NCBI RefSeq assembly: GCF_000307875.1
Contig: NZ_AJLS01000055.1
Span: forward strand, 170,468 to 234,467
Origin: Neobacillus bataviensis LMG 21833
Lineage (GTDB): Bacteria > Bacillota > Bacilli > Bacillales > Cytobacillaceae
Direction of reading: 5' to 3'
Length of the DNA: 64,000 nucleotides
Under the pieces are notes generated by a model that saw only the letters and a list, made by a program, of their open reading frames with translations, had not been told where the DNA came from and ran no database searches. The position numbers and the translations under genes were made by a program. How positions within the stretch are numbered: position 1 is the first letter of the stretch; each line of letters begins with the position of its first letter. This document shows, one piece after another, positions 45,516 through 53,751 of the stretch.

Positions 45516-46637
45516 TTATTGATTAGTCACTTCGTCGATAACCGCAATGGTCATTTCTGCGAGTTTGTATAATTCTTCAAGCGGCATGCGTTCGTTTGTC
45601 GTGTGGATTTCTTCATAGCCGACTGCAAGGTTTACAGTTGGGATGTTAAAACCATTAAATACATTGGCGTCACTGCCGCCGCCGCTATGCTGTAATTCAC
45701 AACTGCGGCCAATTTTGGCTGCTGCTTTGCGGGCAACTTCAACTACATGGTCGCCCTCGCCAAATTTAAAGCCTGGATACATGATTTCCACATCTACTTC
45801 GGCACGACCGCCCATTTCTGCCGCAACCGTCTCAAATGCTTCTTTCATTTTGCTGACCTGTGCATCCATTTTTTCTGGAATAAGTGAACGTGCTTCAGCT
45901 AAAATATCGACGCGGTCGCACACGATATTAGTAGCCTGCCCACCTGCGAATCTGCCAATATTTGCAGTCGTCTCATGGTCAATTCTGCCGAGCGGCATCC
46001 TTGCGATGGATTTAGCTGCAATCGTAATGGCTGAAACGCCTTTTTCAGGTGCAACACCCGCATGGGCTGTTTTGCCGTAAATAACAGCTGCAACCTTCGC
46101 TTGTGTTGGAGCAGCAACAACCACATTACCAACTAAACCATCACTATCAAGGGCATAACCATATTTCGCTTTCAGTAATGATGGATCCATCGCTTTTGCA
46201 CCATGCAAACCGGACTCTTCACCTACAGAGATTACAAATTGAATTAAGCCGTGCGGAAGATTGTTTTCTTTTAAAAGACGGATGGTTTCAAGCATAACCG
46301 AAATACCTGTCTTATCATCTGCACCTAAAATCGTTGTACCATCGGTCACAACATAGCCGTCTTTAATTGACGGTTTAACTCCTTTTGCTGGTGTTACGGT
46401 ATCCATATGGCAGGAAAAATAAATTGGATCTACTCCCTCTTTCGTTGCAGGAAGTGTACAAACTAAGTTTCCAGCTCCATGGCCGGTAATAGCCGTTGTA
46501 TCATCTTCAAAAACATCGAGACCTAAATCGGTAAATTTTTGCTTTAATACCTTGGCAATTTCAGTCTCATATTTCGTTTCTGAGTCAATTTGCACAAGTT
46601 CTAAAAATTCATTCAAAAGACGTTCTTGATTCACCAT
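45516..46637 (-). CDS. yqjE: M20-family peptidase T-like aminopeptidase YqjE
   Basis: A 373-residue zinc aminopeptidase of the PepT-like M20 family. Metal-binding motifs: FSCHMDTVTPAKG (about 75-87), GADDKTGIS (about 105), and EESGLHGAKAMD (about 140), with the dimerisation domain between about 180 and 290. GGAGGG lies 8 bases before the ATG. It precedes polYB by less than 100 bases on the same strand, matching B. subtilis yqjE. Probably a tripeptidase. Confidence 0.9.
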   Translation of the reverse strand: MVNQERLLNEFLELVQIDSETKYETEIAKVLKQKFTDLGLDVFEDDTTAITGHGAGNLVCTLPATKEGVDPIYFSCHMDTVTPAKGVKPSIKDGYVVTDGTTILGADDKTGISVMLETIRLLKENNLPHGLIQFVISVGEESGLHGAKAMDPSLLKAKYGYALDSDGLVGNVVVAAPTQAKVAAVIYGKTAHAGVAPEKGVSAITIAAKSIARMPLGRIDHETTANIGRFAGGQATNIVCDRVDILAEARSLIPEKMDAQVSKMKEAFETVAAEMGGRAEVDVEIMYPGFKFGEGDHVVEVARKAAAKIGRSCELQHSGGGSDANVFNGFNIPTVNLAVGYEEIHTTNERMPLEELYKLAEMTIAVIDEVTNQ

Positions 46638-46668
46638 TTGATTGACCCTCCAATTTATGTATAACTAT

Positions 46669-46703
46669 TGTCTAGCGGAAGCGCCAAGGCGCTTCCGCTT
46701 TCC
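46669..46703. repeat. Reduced copy of the AAGCGGAAGCGCC repeat
   Basis: TGTCTAGCGGAAGCGCC is followed by the complementary GGCGCTTCCGCT and TTTCC, forming a near-perfect hairpin with 12-base arms. Only the two ends of the full repeat (23243-23364) are left, back to back. It lies between yqjE and the carboxyltransferase gene. Confidence 0.65.
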
Positions 46704-46761
46704 TATATCAGTATACCTCTTTCTATTTGAACTCATCAAATGAAAGACATGGGGATTCAAT

Positions 46762-48312
46762 TTAAAGCGGGATATTTCCGTGCTTTTTATAAGGTCTTAT
46801 TTCTTTTTTATTCCGCAGCATTTCCAATGCTTGAATAATTTTAATTCTTGTTTCCCGCGGATCAATTACATCATCGACCATGCCTCTGCTTGCTGCCACA
46901 TAGGGATTCGCAAACTTTTCCCGGTATTCATCAATTTTCTGCTGCCTTGTCTGTTCAGGATTTTCACTATTGTTAATTTCCTTTGCAAATATAATATTCG
47001 CTGCCCCTTGCGGCCCCATAACAGCAATTTCCGCATTTGGCCAAGCAAACACTAGGTCGGCACCAATCGACTTACTATTCAGGGCTACATATGCACCCCC
47101 ATAGGCCTTTCGTAAAATAACCGTTAGCTTCGGCACCGTTGCTTCTGAGTAAGCGAATAAAATCTTCGCCCCATGGCGGATGATTCCCCCATGTTCCTGC
47201 TTAATACCTGGAAAGAATCCGGTTACATCTTCAAATGTGATAATTGGGATATTAAAAGAATCACAAGTACGGATAAATCTAGCTGCCTTATCGGATGAAT
47301 CAATATCCAATCCGCCCGCCATTACCTTTGGCTGATTACACACAAGCCCAACTGTTTCACCTTTCATTCTCGCAAAACCAACAACAATATTCTTCGCAAA
47401 ATTCTTTTGAATTTCCATAAATGAGTCAGCATCTGTTACCTGTTCAATTACTTTTCGCACATCATACGGTCTAACTGCATCAAATGGGATCACATCTGTT
47501 AAATCCGGACGATAATCATTTTCGTCTTCAACCTTATGTCTTGGCGGCTTTTCTTCATTATTTTGCGGCAGATAGCTTAAAAGCCTGCGAACATTTTCTA
47601 AAACCTCGGCCTCTGATTCTGCTTGGAAATGGGCATTTCCGCTAATGGAGTTATGGACGTTTGCCCCGCCCAGATCTTCAGCCGAAATCTTTTCCCCTGT
47701 CACAGTTTCAATCACTTTTGGGCCGGTAATAAACATTTGGCTTGTTTTTTCGACCATAAACACAAAATCGGTAATCGCCGGTGAATAAACGGCTCCCCCG
47801 GCACACGGACCCATAATGACTGATATTTGCGGAATCACACCGGAATAAATGGCATTTCGGTAAAAAATATGACCGTAGCCATCAAGGGAAACAACCCCTT
47901 CTTGAATCCGGGCTCCGCCTGAGTCATTTAGGCCGACAAATGGCTTGCCATTTTTTGCTGCTAAATCCATAACATTGGCGATTTTCTTTGCATGCATTTC
48001 CCCTAATGCCCCACCAAAAACAGTAAAGTCCTGCGAGAATAAATAGATAGGCCGGCCATTTACTTTCCCGTACCCTGTTACAACCCCATCTCCGGGTCCC
48101 TTTTGTTCATCAAGACCAAAATCATTCGTCCGGTGTTCAATAAACGGATTCAATTCAACAAACGTGCCTTTGTCCACTAACAGTTCGATTCTCTCTCTTG
48201 CCGTCAGTTTTCCTTTATCATGCTGTTTCTCGATTCGCTCATCTCCGCCGCCGAGTTCCACTTCTCTGCGCTTATCATATAATTCATTTAATTTTTCATA
48301 GATGTCTATCAT
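46762..48312 (-). CDS. pccB: Acyl-CoA carboxyltransferase beta subunit (propionyl-CoA carboxylase type, YqjD)
   Basis: A 516-residue carboxyltransferase: crotonase-like halves with GGARIQEGVVSLDGYGHIF near 110-130 and GGAYVALNSKSIGADLVFAWPNAEIAVMG near 410-440. It transfers carboxyl from biotin to propionyl-CoA, or decarboxylates methylmalonyl-CoA. It starts two bases after the epimerase stop, so the pair is coupled. No biotin carboxylase or biotin carrier gene is in the window, so the choice between carboxylase and decarboxylase is open; with mutAB close by, the propionyl-CoA route is more likely. Confidence 0.85.
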   Translation of the reverse strand: MIDIYEKLNELYDKRREVELGGGDERIEKQHDKGKLTARERIELLVDKGTFVELNPFIEHRTNDFGLDEQKGPGDGVVTGYGKVNGRPIYLFSQDFTVFGGALGEMHAKKIANVMDLAAKNGKPFVGLNDSGGARIQEGVVSLDGYGHIFYRNAIYSGVIPQISVIMGPCAGGAVYSPAITDFVFMVEKTSQMFITGPKVIETVTGEKISAEDLGGANVHNSISGNAHFQAESEAEVLENVRRLLSYLPQNNEEKPPRHKVEDENDYRPDLTDVIPFDAVRPYDVRKVIEQVTDADSFMEIQKNFAKNIVVGFARMKGETVGLVCNQPKVMAGGLDIDSSDKAARFIRTCDSFNIPIITFEDVTGFFPGIKQEHGGIIRHGAKILFAYSEATVPKLTVILRKAYGGAYVALNSKSIGADLVFAWPNAEIAVMGPQGAANIIFAKEINNSENPEQTRQQKIDEYREKFANPYVAASRGMVDDVIDPRETRIKIIQALEMLRNKKEIRPYKKHGNIPL

Positions 48313-48313
48313 T

Positions 48314-48727
48314 TTACCCCTTCATCCCTTTCTTCTCACAAAGCTCGAATAATACACCAGATGCTGATTTTGGATGCATGAAAGCAATAGCTGCCCCTCC
48401 TGCACCGGGTCTTGGCTGTTCATCAATCATACGGATTCCATTTTCTTTCATTTCCGCGATTCTATCTCCAATCGATGTAACCCCAAGGGCCACGTGGTGG
48501 ATCCCCTCGCCACGTTTTTCAATAAATGCGGCAATTGTACTTTCCGCTGATGTCGGCTCTAGTAGTTCTAGCTTCGTTTCACCTGCTTGCAAAAAAGCAA
48601 CCTTTACCTTTTGGCTAGCAACCTCTTCAATCCCCAATAACGTCAGCTTTAACACATCAGTATAAAAAGGAAGTGTTTCCTCCAACGATCTCACTGCAAT
48701 TCCAATATGGTCGACCTTTTTAATCAT
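48314..48727 (-). CDS. mce: Methylmalonyl-CoA epimerase
   Basis: Interconverts (S)- and (R)-methylmalonyl-CoA so that mutase can use it. 137 residues in the glyoxalase/vicinal-oxygen-chelate fold: KKVDHIGIAVRSLEETLPFY at the start gives one metal His, GIHHVALGV near 75 another, and the last metal Glu is in VLFELCEKKG. Coupled to the carboxyltransferase downstream, matching B. subtilis yqjC-yqjD. Confidence 0.92.
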   Translation of the reverse strand: MIKKVDHIGIAVRSLEETLPFYTDVLKLTLLGIEEVASQKVKVAFLQAGETKLELLEPTSAESTIAAFIEKRGEGIHHVALGVTSIGDRIAEMKENGIRMIDEQPRPGAGGAAIAFMHPKSASGVLFELCEKKGMKG

Positions 48728-48822
48728 GTATACCCCTCTGTTCCATTATTAAAATTTATTCGACAATTATTGTATTCGGTAAAAAGTTCATAAATCCTTC
48801 CCAAAATTGCTAAGTAGTTCCG

Positions 48823-48851
48823 TTGTCCATTTGGGCTTTTCCTAGTACAAT
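48823..48851 (+). promoter_or_regulatory. Sigma-A promoter of prli42
   Basis: TTGTCC (48823-48828), a 17-base spacer and TACAAT (48846-48851), 34 bases upstream of the start. Confidence 0.55.
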
Positions 48852-48885
48852 GTATGTAAAGCCTATAGTCAGGGAGGTTCTATTT

Positions 48886-48981
48886 TTGAAAAATAAGAAA
48901 ACGAGAAAAATTATTGTTTATTTAATGCTGGTCGCCATGCTTGCTTCAACTCTCCTAATTGGAATTGGGTCATTATTATAG
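48886..48981 (+). CDS. prli42: Stressosome-associated microprotein Prli42
   Basis: A 31-residue gene: LKNKKTRK, then IIVYLMLVAMLASTLL and GIGSLL. This matches the Prli42 pattern (basic head, KIVVYLM..AMLxSTLLxG). Prli42 is a membrane miniprotein that anchors the stressosome in Listeria. The start is TTG at 48886 with GGGAGG 8 bases upstream, which conventional gene calling could miss. Its own promoter and a terminator flank it. Confidence 0.85.
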   Translation: MKNKKTRKIIVYLMLVAMLASTLLIGIGSLL

Positions 48982-48993
48982 CAAACATATAAT

Positions 48994-49025
48994 AAGGGAC
49001 TGTTCAACTGTGAACAGTCCCTTTT
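48994..49025. terminator. Bidirectional terminator between prli42 and yqjB
   Basis: Arms AAGGGACTGTTCA and TGAACAGTCCCTT with a 4-base loop, followed by TT on the plus strand, and with an A/T-rich flank. Confidence 0.8.
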
Positions 49026-49028
49026 CCA

Positions 49029-49541
49029 TTATTTAATCGCTCCATTTTCGTGTGCTAAATTCTCAAATGATTTTTTTGATGAAATGACTAATATTTTTGT
49101 CCCTAAAGGGATTAATGGAAAGAGAGAGGAAATTACTTCATTTTGGCTGCGAATACATCCCTGTGAGACATATCTTCCAATCGATGCCGGCTGATTTGTC
49201 CCGTGAATCCCATAGGTTCTGCCATCAGTCCCCAATGCATCAAAGCCAATCCACCTGGCTCCTAACGGATTTTTTGGGTCTCCTCCAGGAATGTTTCCTC
49301 TGCGAAAATAGGGATCTTTTGCTTTTACTGTAATCGTAAAGAGTCCTTCCGGAGTTAATTCTTGCGTTTTACCCGTACCAACACTCACGACGGTTTGAAC
49401 TTTATTTTCATTAATAAAGGCCAGTTCATTTTTCGTTTTGTTGATAATGACAAATGGATCACCAGGCATAGGATTCAGCCCTAAAGGCCAAAGGGGTGAA
49501 ATAAAAAAAGAAATCAGGATCGGCGATAGAAGTTTGATCAA
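49029..49541 (-). CDS. yqjB: L,D-transpeptidase (YkuD domain), YqjB type
   Basis: About 170 residues with an N-terminal hydrophobic signal/anchor (LIKLLSPILISFFISPLWPL), then a YkuD domain: FVIINKTKNELAFI at the start, TPEGLFTITVKA, and the active-site HGTNQPASIGRYVSQGCIR with His and Cys. It forms 3-3 peptidoglycan cross-links or edits them. No LysM domain is present. A TTG at 49541 with GGGTGGT 7 bases upstream seems best; GTG at 49553 is the other option. Confidence 0.87.
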   Translation of the reverse strand: MIKLLSPILISFFISPLWPLGLNPMPGDPFVIINKTKNELAFINENKVQTVVSVGTGKTQELTPEGLFTITVKAKDPYFRRGNIPGGDPKNPLGARWIGFDALGTDGRTYGIHGTNQPASIGRYVSQGCIRSQNEVISSLFPLIPLGTKILVISSKKSFENLAHENGAIK

Positions 49542-49605
49542 TGGAGCCACCACCCTTTTTTACCATAGTTTTCATCACTTACCAGGCTTTTATTCCTAAT
49601 GGTAT

Positions 49606-49633
49606 AAAAAAAAGATGATCATAAGACCATCTT
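49606..49633 (-). terminator. Terminator of the art operon
   Basis: Stem AAGATG/CATCTT with a 10-base loop and T8 on the minus strand, after artR. Confidence 0.65.
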
Positions 49634-49646
49634 CATCAAATTACTA

Positions 49647-50369
49647 TTAAAGCATTTTTTGCAGGAAATCCTGGGCACGCTGGCTTTTTGGATTGGCAAA
49701 GAATTGACTTGGCGGTGCATCTTCAACCAGTACCCCGCCATCAAGAAACAAGACCCTGTCAGCAACTTCTCTCGCAAAGCCCATTTCATGTGTCACAATC
49801 GCCATCGTCATCCCTGTATGGGCAAGTGATTTCATTACCTCTAAAACCTCTTTTACCATTTCCGGATCAAGTGCAGAGGTTGGTTCGTCGAAAAGCATAA
49901 CTTTAGGTTCCATCGCTAATGCCCGGGCAATCGCCACCCGCTGCTTTTGTCCTCCAGACAATCTGGTTGGATATTCATTCGCTTTTTCTAACAGCCCAAC
50001 TTGTTCTAATAATTTGAAGGCAATCTTTTCTGCTTGATCCTTCGACAAGCCTTTTACCTTCATTGGTGCATAGGTTAGATTCTGTAACACCGTTTTGTGG
50101 GGAAACAAATGAAAGTGTTGAAATACCATACCCACACTTTGCCTCACCTTAAGGATGTTTGTTTTTTTATCTGTTACATCGTTATCGCCTATCCAAATCT
50201 TCCCGTTTGTCGGTTCTTCAAGCAGGTTCAGACAACGCAGGAAAGTAGATTTCCCCGAGCCTGAAGGGCCAATGATCGCTACAACCTCTCCCGTTTTAAT
50301 AGAAGTGGATATTCCCTTTAAAACTTCAAGCTTGCCATAATTCTTATATAAGTTCTCAATCTTAATCAC
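49647..50369 (-). CDS. artR: Amino-acid ABC transporter ATP-binding protein (ArtR/YqiZ)
   Basis: A 240-residue ATPase of the polar amino-acid uptake family: Walker [10 protein letters not shown] (about 33-41), signature LSGGQ (about 137), Walker [13 protein letters not shown] (about 157). It shares an 8-base overlap with artQ, indicating coupling. The arginine assignment follows B. subtilis artPQR (yqiXYZ) by synteny with brxB. Confidence 0.9.
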   Translation of the reverse strand: MIKIENLYKNYGKLEVLKGISTSIKTGEVVAIIGPSGSGKSTFLRCLNLLEEPTNGKIWIGDNDVTDKKTNILKVRQSVGMVFQHFHLFPHKTVLQNLTYAPMKVKGLSKDQAEKIAFKLLEQVGLLEKANEYPTRLSGGQKQRVAIARALAMEPKVMLFDEPTSALDPEMVKEVLEVMKSLAHTGMTMAIVTHEMGFAREVADRVLFLDGGVLVEDAPPSQFFANPKSQRAQDFLQKML

Positions 50370-51021
50370 TGCGTCTCATTCTCCCTTCAAGCGCTTTTCC
50401 TAAGAAGGTTAAGGTAATGACCATTAGATAATAGATTAATCCGGCTATTAATAATGGTTCAAAAAAGGAGTAATTTTCTGCCCCAACTTGATAAGACCGG
50501 CGCATGATATCCATAACCCCAATGGTTGTGACAATGGCAGATTCTTTTGTTAACGTGATGAATTCGTTCATCAAGGCAGGAAGGATGTTTTTTAGTGCCT
50601 GAGGCAGGATAATATCCCACATCATTTTTCCATATGGCACTCCTAATGCCATTGCTGCTTCCTGCTGTCCTTTATCAACGGCAAGAATTCCGGCACGAAT
50701 AATTTCAGAAATATAGGCTCCGGAGTTTAGCGCAAACGATAATATGGCCGCTGTATATGGTTCAATTTGATAACCAAGCACCTGTGGTGAGCCATAATAA
50801 ATCAGCATTAATTGCAAAACAAGCGGTGTTCCGCGAAAAATAGAGGTATACACATCTGCAAACCAACTAAGAATTTTTATCGAGCTAATTTTAAATAATG
50901 ATAAAATAATTCCAAGCGCAAACCCTAATATCCCTGCTAATAGCACAATTTGAAGGGTAACTAAAATACCTTTTAAAATATATGGCATGGAGGGAATGAA
51001 TTGAGTAAAATCTAAGTTCAT
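50362..51021 (-). CDS. artQ: Amino-acid ABC transporter permease (ArtQ/YqiY)
   Basis: A 219-residue permease with about five spans of the HisMQ type. The EAA loop with which it contacts the ATPase is visible as [29 protein letters not shown] sequence near residues 120-145. It lies between artP and artR on the same strand; a hairpin separates it from artP. Confidence 0.9.
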   Translation of the reverse strand: MNLDFTQFIPSMPYILKGILVTLQIVLLAGILGFALGIILSLFKISSIKILSWFADVYTSIFRGTPLVLQLMLIYYGSPQVLGYQIEPYTAAILSFALNSGAYISEIIRAGILAVDKGQQEAAMALGVPYGKMMWDIILPQALKNILPALMNEFITLTKESAIVTTIGVMDIMRRSYQVGAENYSFFEPLLIAGLIYYLMVITLTFLGKALEGRMRRSD

Positions 51022-51050
51022 TCATCGTCCGTCCTCTCTATCAAAAATGG

Positions 51051-51076
51051 AGAGACGTTCAAAATCGAACGTCTCT
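51051..51076 (-). terminator. Internal terminator/attenuator between artP and artQ
   Basis: Perfect 10-base arms AGAGACGTTC and GAACGTCTCT with a 6-base loop, followed on the minus strand by CCATTTTTG. It would lower artQ and artR transcripts relative to artP, the binding protein. Confidence 0.65.
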
Positions 51077-51089
51077 AGTAAATCTAGAT

Positions 51090-51872
51090 CTATTGTTCCC
51101 CGCCGAACCACTTTACAACCAATTTTTGCAGCTCACCGTTTTCCTTCATTTTCTTTAACTCTTTGTTAAACTTCGCTGTTAAATCACTATTTTTTTGGAA
51201 AGCAATCGCAGAGCCTGCTTCTTCTGGGTCATCACTTAATGTAAAACCTTTAAATTCCTTTTCTTTTTCAAAATAACCTTTGGCAACCGTATCCTCAATA
51301 ATAGCTGCATCAAAGCGGCCTGATTTAATTTCTTGGATTAGGTCTGGAATACGGTTGCGGTTTTCAATTTTAATGGGAACTTGTTTATTGATTTCCTCAG
51401 CCTTTCCTTCTTGAATCGAACCAAGCTGTACGCCAACCGTTTTACCTTTTAAATCTTCAATCGTTTCAATCCCGCTGTCCTTTTTAGAAACAACTAAATG
51501 CTGGGCTGTATAATAGATATCACTGAAATCAACATTTTTCTTTCTTTTTTCCGTTGGTGTCATTCCCGCTAATACAAAATCCGCTTGTCCTGATTTCAAC
51601 GATTGTACTAAGCCGCCGAAATCCATATCTTTTACAGTCACCTTGTATCCTAATTTACTAGCGATTGTTTTAGCTAGATCCACATCAAAACCAATAATTT
51701 CATCACTTTTTCCTGTTTCCACATATTCAAATGGCGGGTAGTCGGCAGATGTTGCCATCACTAATTCCTTCTTATCTCCGCTTTTCTTATTTGCCTTTTC
51801 ACCTGTACCGCATGCCGCAAGGATGCCTACGGTCATCATCATTGTTACTAATAAAATAATTGCCTTTTTCAT
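51090..51872 (-). CDS. artP: Amino-acid ABC transporter substrate-binding lipoprotein (ArtP/YqiX)
   Basis: A 260-residue lipoprotein: lipobox ILAACGTG with Cys about residue 21 after MKKAIILLVTMMMTVG. The SBP_bac_3 fold is clear in DYPPFEYVE (about 45) and FDVDLAKTIASKLGY, with FAKAD..DFVLAGMTPTEKRKKNVDFSD near 95-115. First gene of the art operon. Specificity (arginine or other polar amino acids) is inferred from synteny. Confidence 0.9.
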   Translation of the reverse strand: MKKAIILLVTMMMTVGILAACGTGEKANKKSGDKKELVMATSADYPPFEYVETGKSDEIIGFDVDLAKTIASKLGYKVTVKDMDFGGLVQSLKSGQADFVLAGMTPTEKRKKNVDFSDIYYTAQHLVVSKKDSGIETIEDLKGKTVGVQLGSIQEGKAEEINKQVPIKIENRNRIPDLIQEIKSGRFDAAIIEDTVAKGYFEKEKEFKGFTLSDDPEEAGSAIAFQKNSDLTAKFNKELKKMKENGELQKLVVKWFGGEQ

Positions 51873-51987
51873 TTGTTTTCCTCCTATAACTTATCTGAAA
51901 ATTAAAATACTTCATTAATATTAAAATTTTCAAGAATAATAGATTGTTTTATTAATAATTATTCAATGTAATGTATTTTAACACATA

Positions 51988-52003
51988 CTAATAATTATGC
52001 AAA
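51988..52003 (-). promoter_or_regulatory. Weak ARG-box-like site upstream of artP
   Basis: The minus strand reads TTTGCATAATTATTAG, which matches TNTGNATWWWWATNCA except at the last two bases. It lies about 115 bases upstream of artP in a very AT-rich gap, so it may be chance. Confidence 0.25.
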
Positions 52004-52056
52004 TATATTTTTAAAAACTCATTTATATTTTTTAAATGTAATTTTTTCCATAATAA

Positions 52057-52087
52057 AAGGTCAATCTCCGTTGGGAGATTGACCCTT
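52057..52087 (-). terminator. Terminator of brxB
   Basis: Stem AAAGGGTCAATCTCC/GGAGATTGACCTTT with a 5-base loop; TTATT follows on the minus strand. Confidence 0.8.
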
Positions 52088-52095
52088 TGCTACAA

Positions 52096-52533
52096 TTAAA
52101 ATTCTTCGCAGTGTTCATCAAATTCCTTTTGCAGTTTTGAAACGACTGTCGCAGGATCAAAGCCTTCGATTTGATGTCTTTCCACCATGGAGCAAATTTT
52201 GCCGTCCTTTAATAGGGCAAAGGAAGGAGAGGATGGCGGATAACCGGTGAAATAGCTTCGCGCTGTTTCCGTTGCTTCTTTATCCTGTCCGGCAAAAACG
52301 GTAACTAGATGATCAGGTCGTTTATCATAATGAACGGCATGTGCTGCCGCAGGTCTTGCCACACCGCCGGCGCAGCCGCAAACAGAATTAATCATGACTA
52401 ATGTGGTTCCTTTTTGAGACAATGCCTCTTCTACGTCTGTAGGTGTTTTCAGTTCTTTATACCCAGCTGACGCAATTTCTTGACGTGCCTGGTTAACCAC
52501 ATCATTCATGAAAAAATTAAAATCCATGCTCAT
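52096..52533 (-). CDS. brxB: Bacilliredoxin BrxB (YqiW)
   Basis: A 145-residue thioredoxin-like protein that removes bacillithiol from S-bacillithiolated proteins. The active site is the CGC motif in [17 protein letters not shown] (Cys near residues 52 and 54), as in the UPF0403 family. AAGGAGTG lies 7 bases before the ATG. It sits between artP and meaB, matching the yqiW position in B. subtilis. Confidence 0.92.
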   Translation of the reverse strand: MSMDFNFFMNDVVNQARQEIASAGYKELKTPTDVEEALSQKGTTLVMINSVCGCAGGVARPAAAHAVHYDKRPDHLVTVFAGQDKEATETARSYFTGYPPSSPSFALLKDGKICSMVERHQIEGFDPATVVSKLQKEFDEHCEEF

Positions 52534-52611
52534 AAAAAATCACTCCTTCATCTTATGTATATAACGATATAACTACATCATAACAGTAAAAATGCGTTTT
52601 TTCCAATCTAA

Positions 52612-52632
52612 AAAACTGCCGATAACGGCAGC
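52612..52632 (-). terminator. Terminator of the mutA-mutB-meaB operon
   Basis: Perfect stem CTGCCG/CGGCAG with a 4-base loop and T6 on the minus strand, just after meaB. Confidence 0.75.
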
Positions 52633-53751
52633 TCATTCGTTTAAAAAAGTTTGGAATAATGTTTCAACAGCAGTCGCAACAGTGGTATTGCCCGCGATTA
52701 CCTCATTTTCCAATTTTGGCAGTTCATGTTTAACACCCTTATGATGATAAAAATAGAATTGAAGCTGATCAGTAATCATTGAATATAGCCATTCCCGCGA
52801 CTGGGCTTTTCTTCTATTTTCAAATACCCCTGACCTTTTACCCGTTTGTTCGAACGATTGGATGACATCCCAAATTTCACTGATTCCTTCATGTGTCATG
52901 GATGAGCAGGTATACGCCTTTGTTGCCCAGCCTTTTGTTGCGGGCAGTAAAAAATGGAGGATTCGATTATACTCTTTCCTAGTCTGCTCTGCTTTTGGCT
53001 TATTCTCTCCATCTGCTTTATGAACGAGAATGGCATCAGCTAATTCCATAATACCTTTTTTCATCCCCTGGAGCTCATCACCGGCACCTGTCAGTACTAG
53101 CAGCATGAAAAAATCTACCATATCACGAATAATAACCTCACTCTGGCCAACGCCAACCGTTTCGATTAGAATCACATCAAAACCGGCTGCCTCGCAAAGT
53201 AACATAGCCTCTTTTGTTTTACGATGAACCCCGCCAAGTTTTCCCGCTGTTGGAGAAGGACGAATAAAGGCTCTTGGGTTTCTTGACAAGTGTTCCATCC
53301 TGGTTTTATCCCCAAGAATACTGCCGCCGCTTATACTGGAGCTTGGATCTATGGCTAACACGGCCACTTGATGTCCTAAGCTGCAAAGATAGGTACCAAA
53401 CTCCTCAATAAAGGTGCTTTTACCGGCTCCAGGTACTCCGGTGATGCCTATCCGAATCGAATTTCCACTATTGTGAAGGAGCTTTTGCAGCAATTGTTGC
53501 GCCTTTTGAAAATGCTGCTCGGCATTGCTCTCGACTAGCGTAATCGCCCTTGCCAGAATTCCCCTATCCCCTTTTATGACCCCCGCATAGAGTTCTTCAA
53601 CAGTAGGCTCAACAGACCTGCGTTTTTGAAAGCGGATATTTTTTTGAATGGCAGCCGCTTGCCCCTCAAGCTCCTTTCCCTTTCTTACACTGCTCGAACA
53701 GCTTCCAGGGTTATTTGGGTCGCTCCATTCCGGTTTATGATCCGTGTTCAT
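52633..53751 (-). CDS. meaB: Methylmalonyl-CoA mutase chaperone GTPase MeaB
   Basis: G3E-type GTPase of 372 residues that loads and protects the B12 cofactor of methylmalonyl-CoA mutase. P-loop GVPGAGKST lies near residue 105, followed by VLAIDPSSSISGGSILGDKTRM (switch region), ETVGVGQSE and NKADGE-type VHKADGENK. A charged N-terminal stretch of about 45 residues precedes the core. Its ATG directly follows the mutB stop codon, so translation is coupled. The partner genes confirm the MeaB rather than ArgK role. Confidence 0.93.
   Translation of the reverse strand: MNTDHKPEWSDPNNPGSCSSSVRKGKELEGQAAAIQKNIRFQKRRSVEPTVEELYAGVIKGDRGILARAITLVESNAEQHFQKAQQLLQKLLHNSGNSIRIGITGVPGAGKSTFIEEFGTYLCSLGHQVAVLAIDPSSSISGGSILGDKTRMEHLSRNPRAFIRPSPTAGKLGGVHRKTKEAMLLCEAAGFDVILIETVGVGQSEVIIRDMVDFFMLLVLTGAGDELQGMKKGIMELADAILVHKADGENKPKAEQTRKEYNRILHFLLPATKGWATKAYTCSSMTHEGISEIWDVIQSFEQTGKRSGVFENRRKAQSREWLYSMITDQLQFYFYHHKGVKHELPKLENEVIAGNTTVATAVETLFQTFLNE

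Noticed and set aside
46669..46703. Dedicated terminator of pccB-mce
   Set aside because: A hairpin is present but there is no T-run on the minus strand; its sequence fits the repeat family instead.
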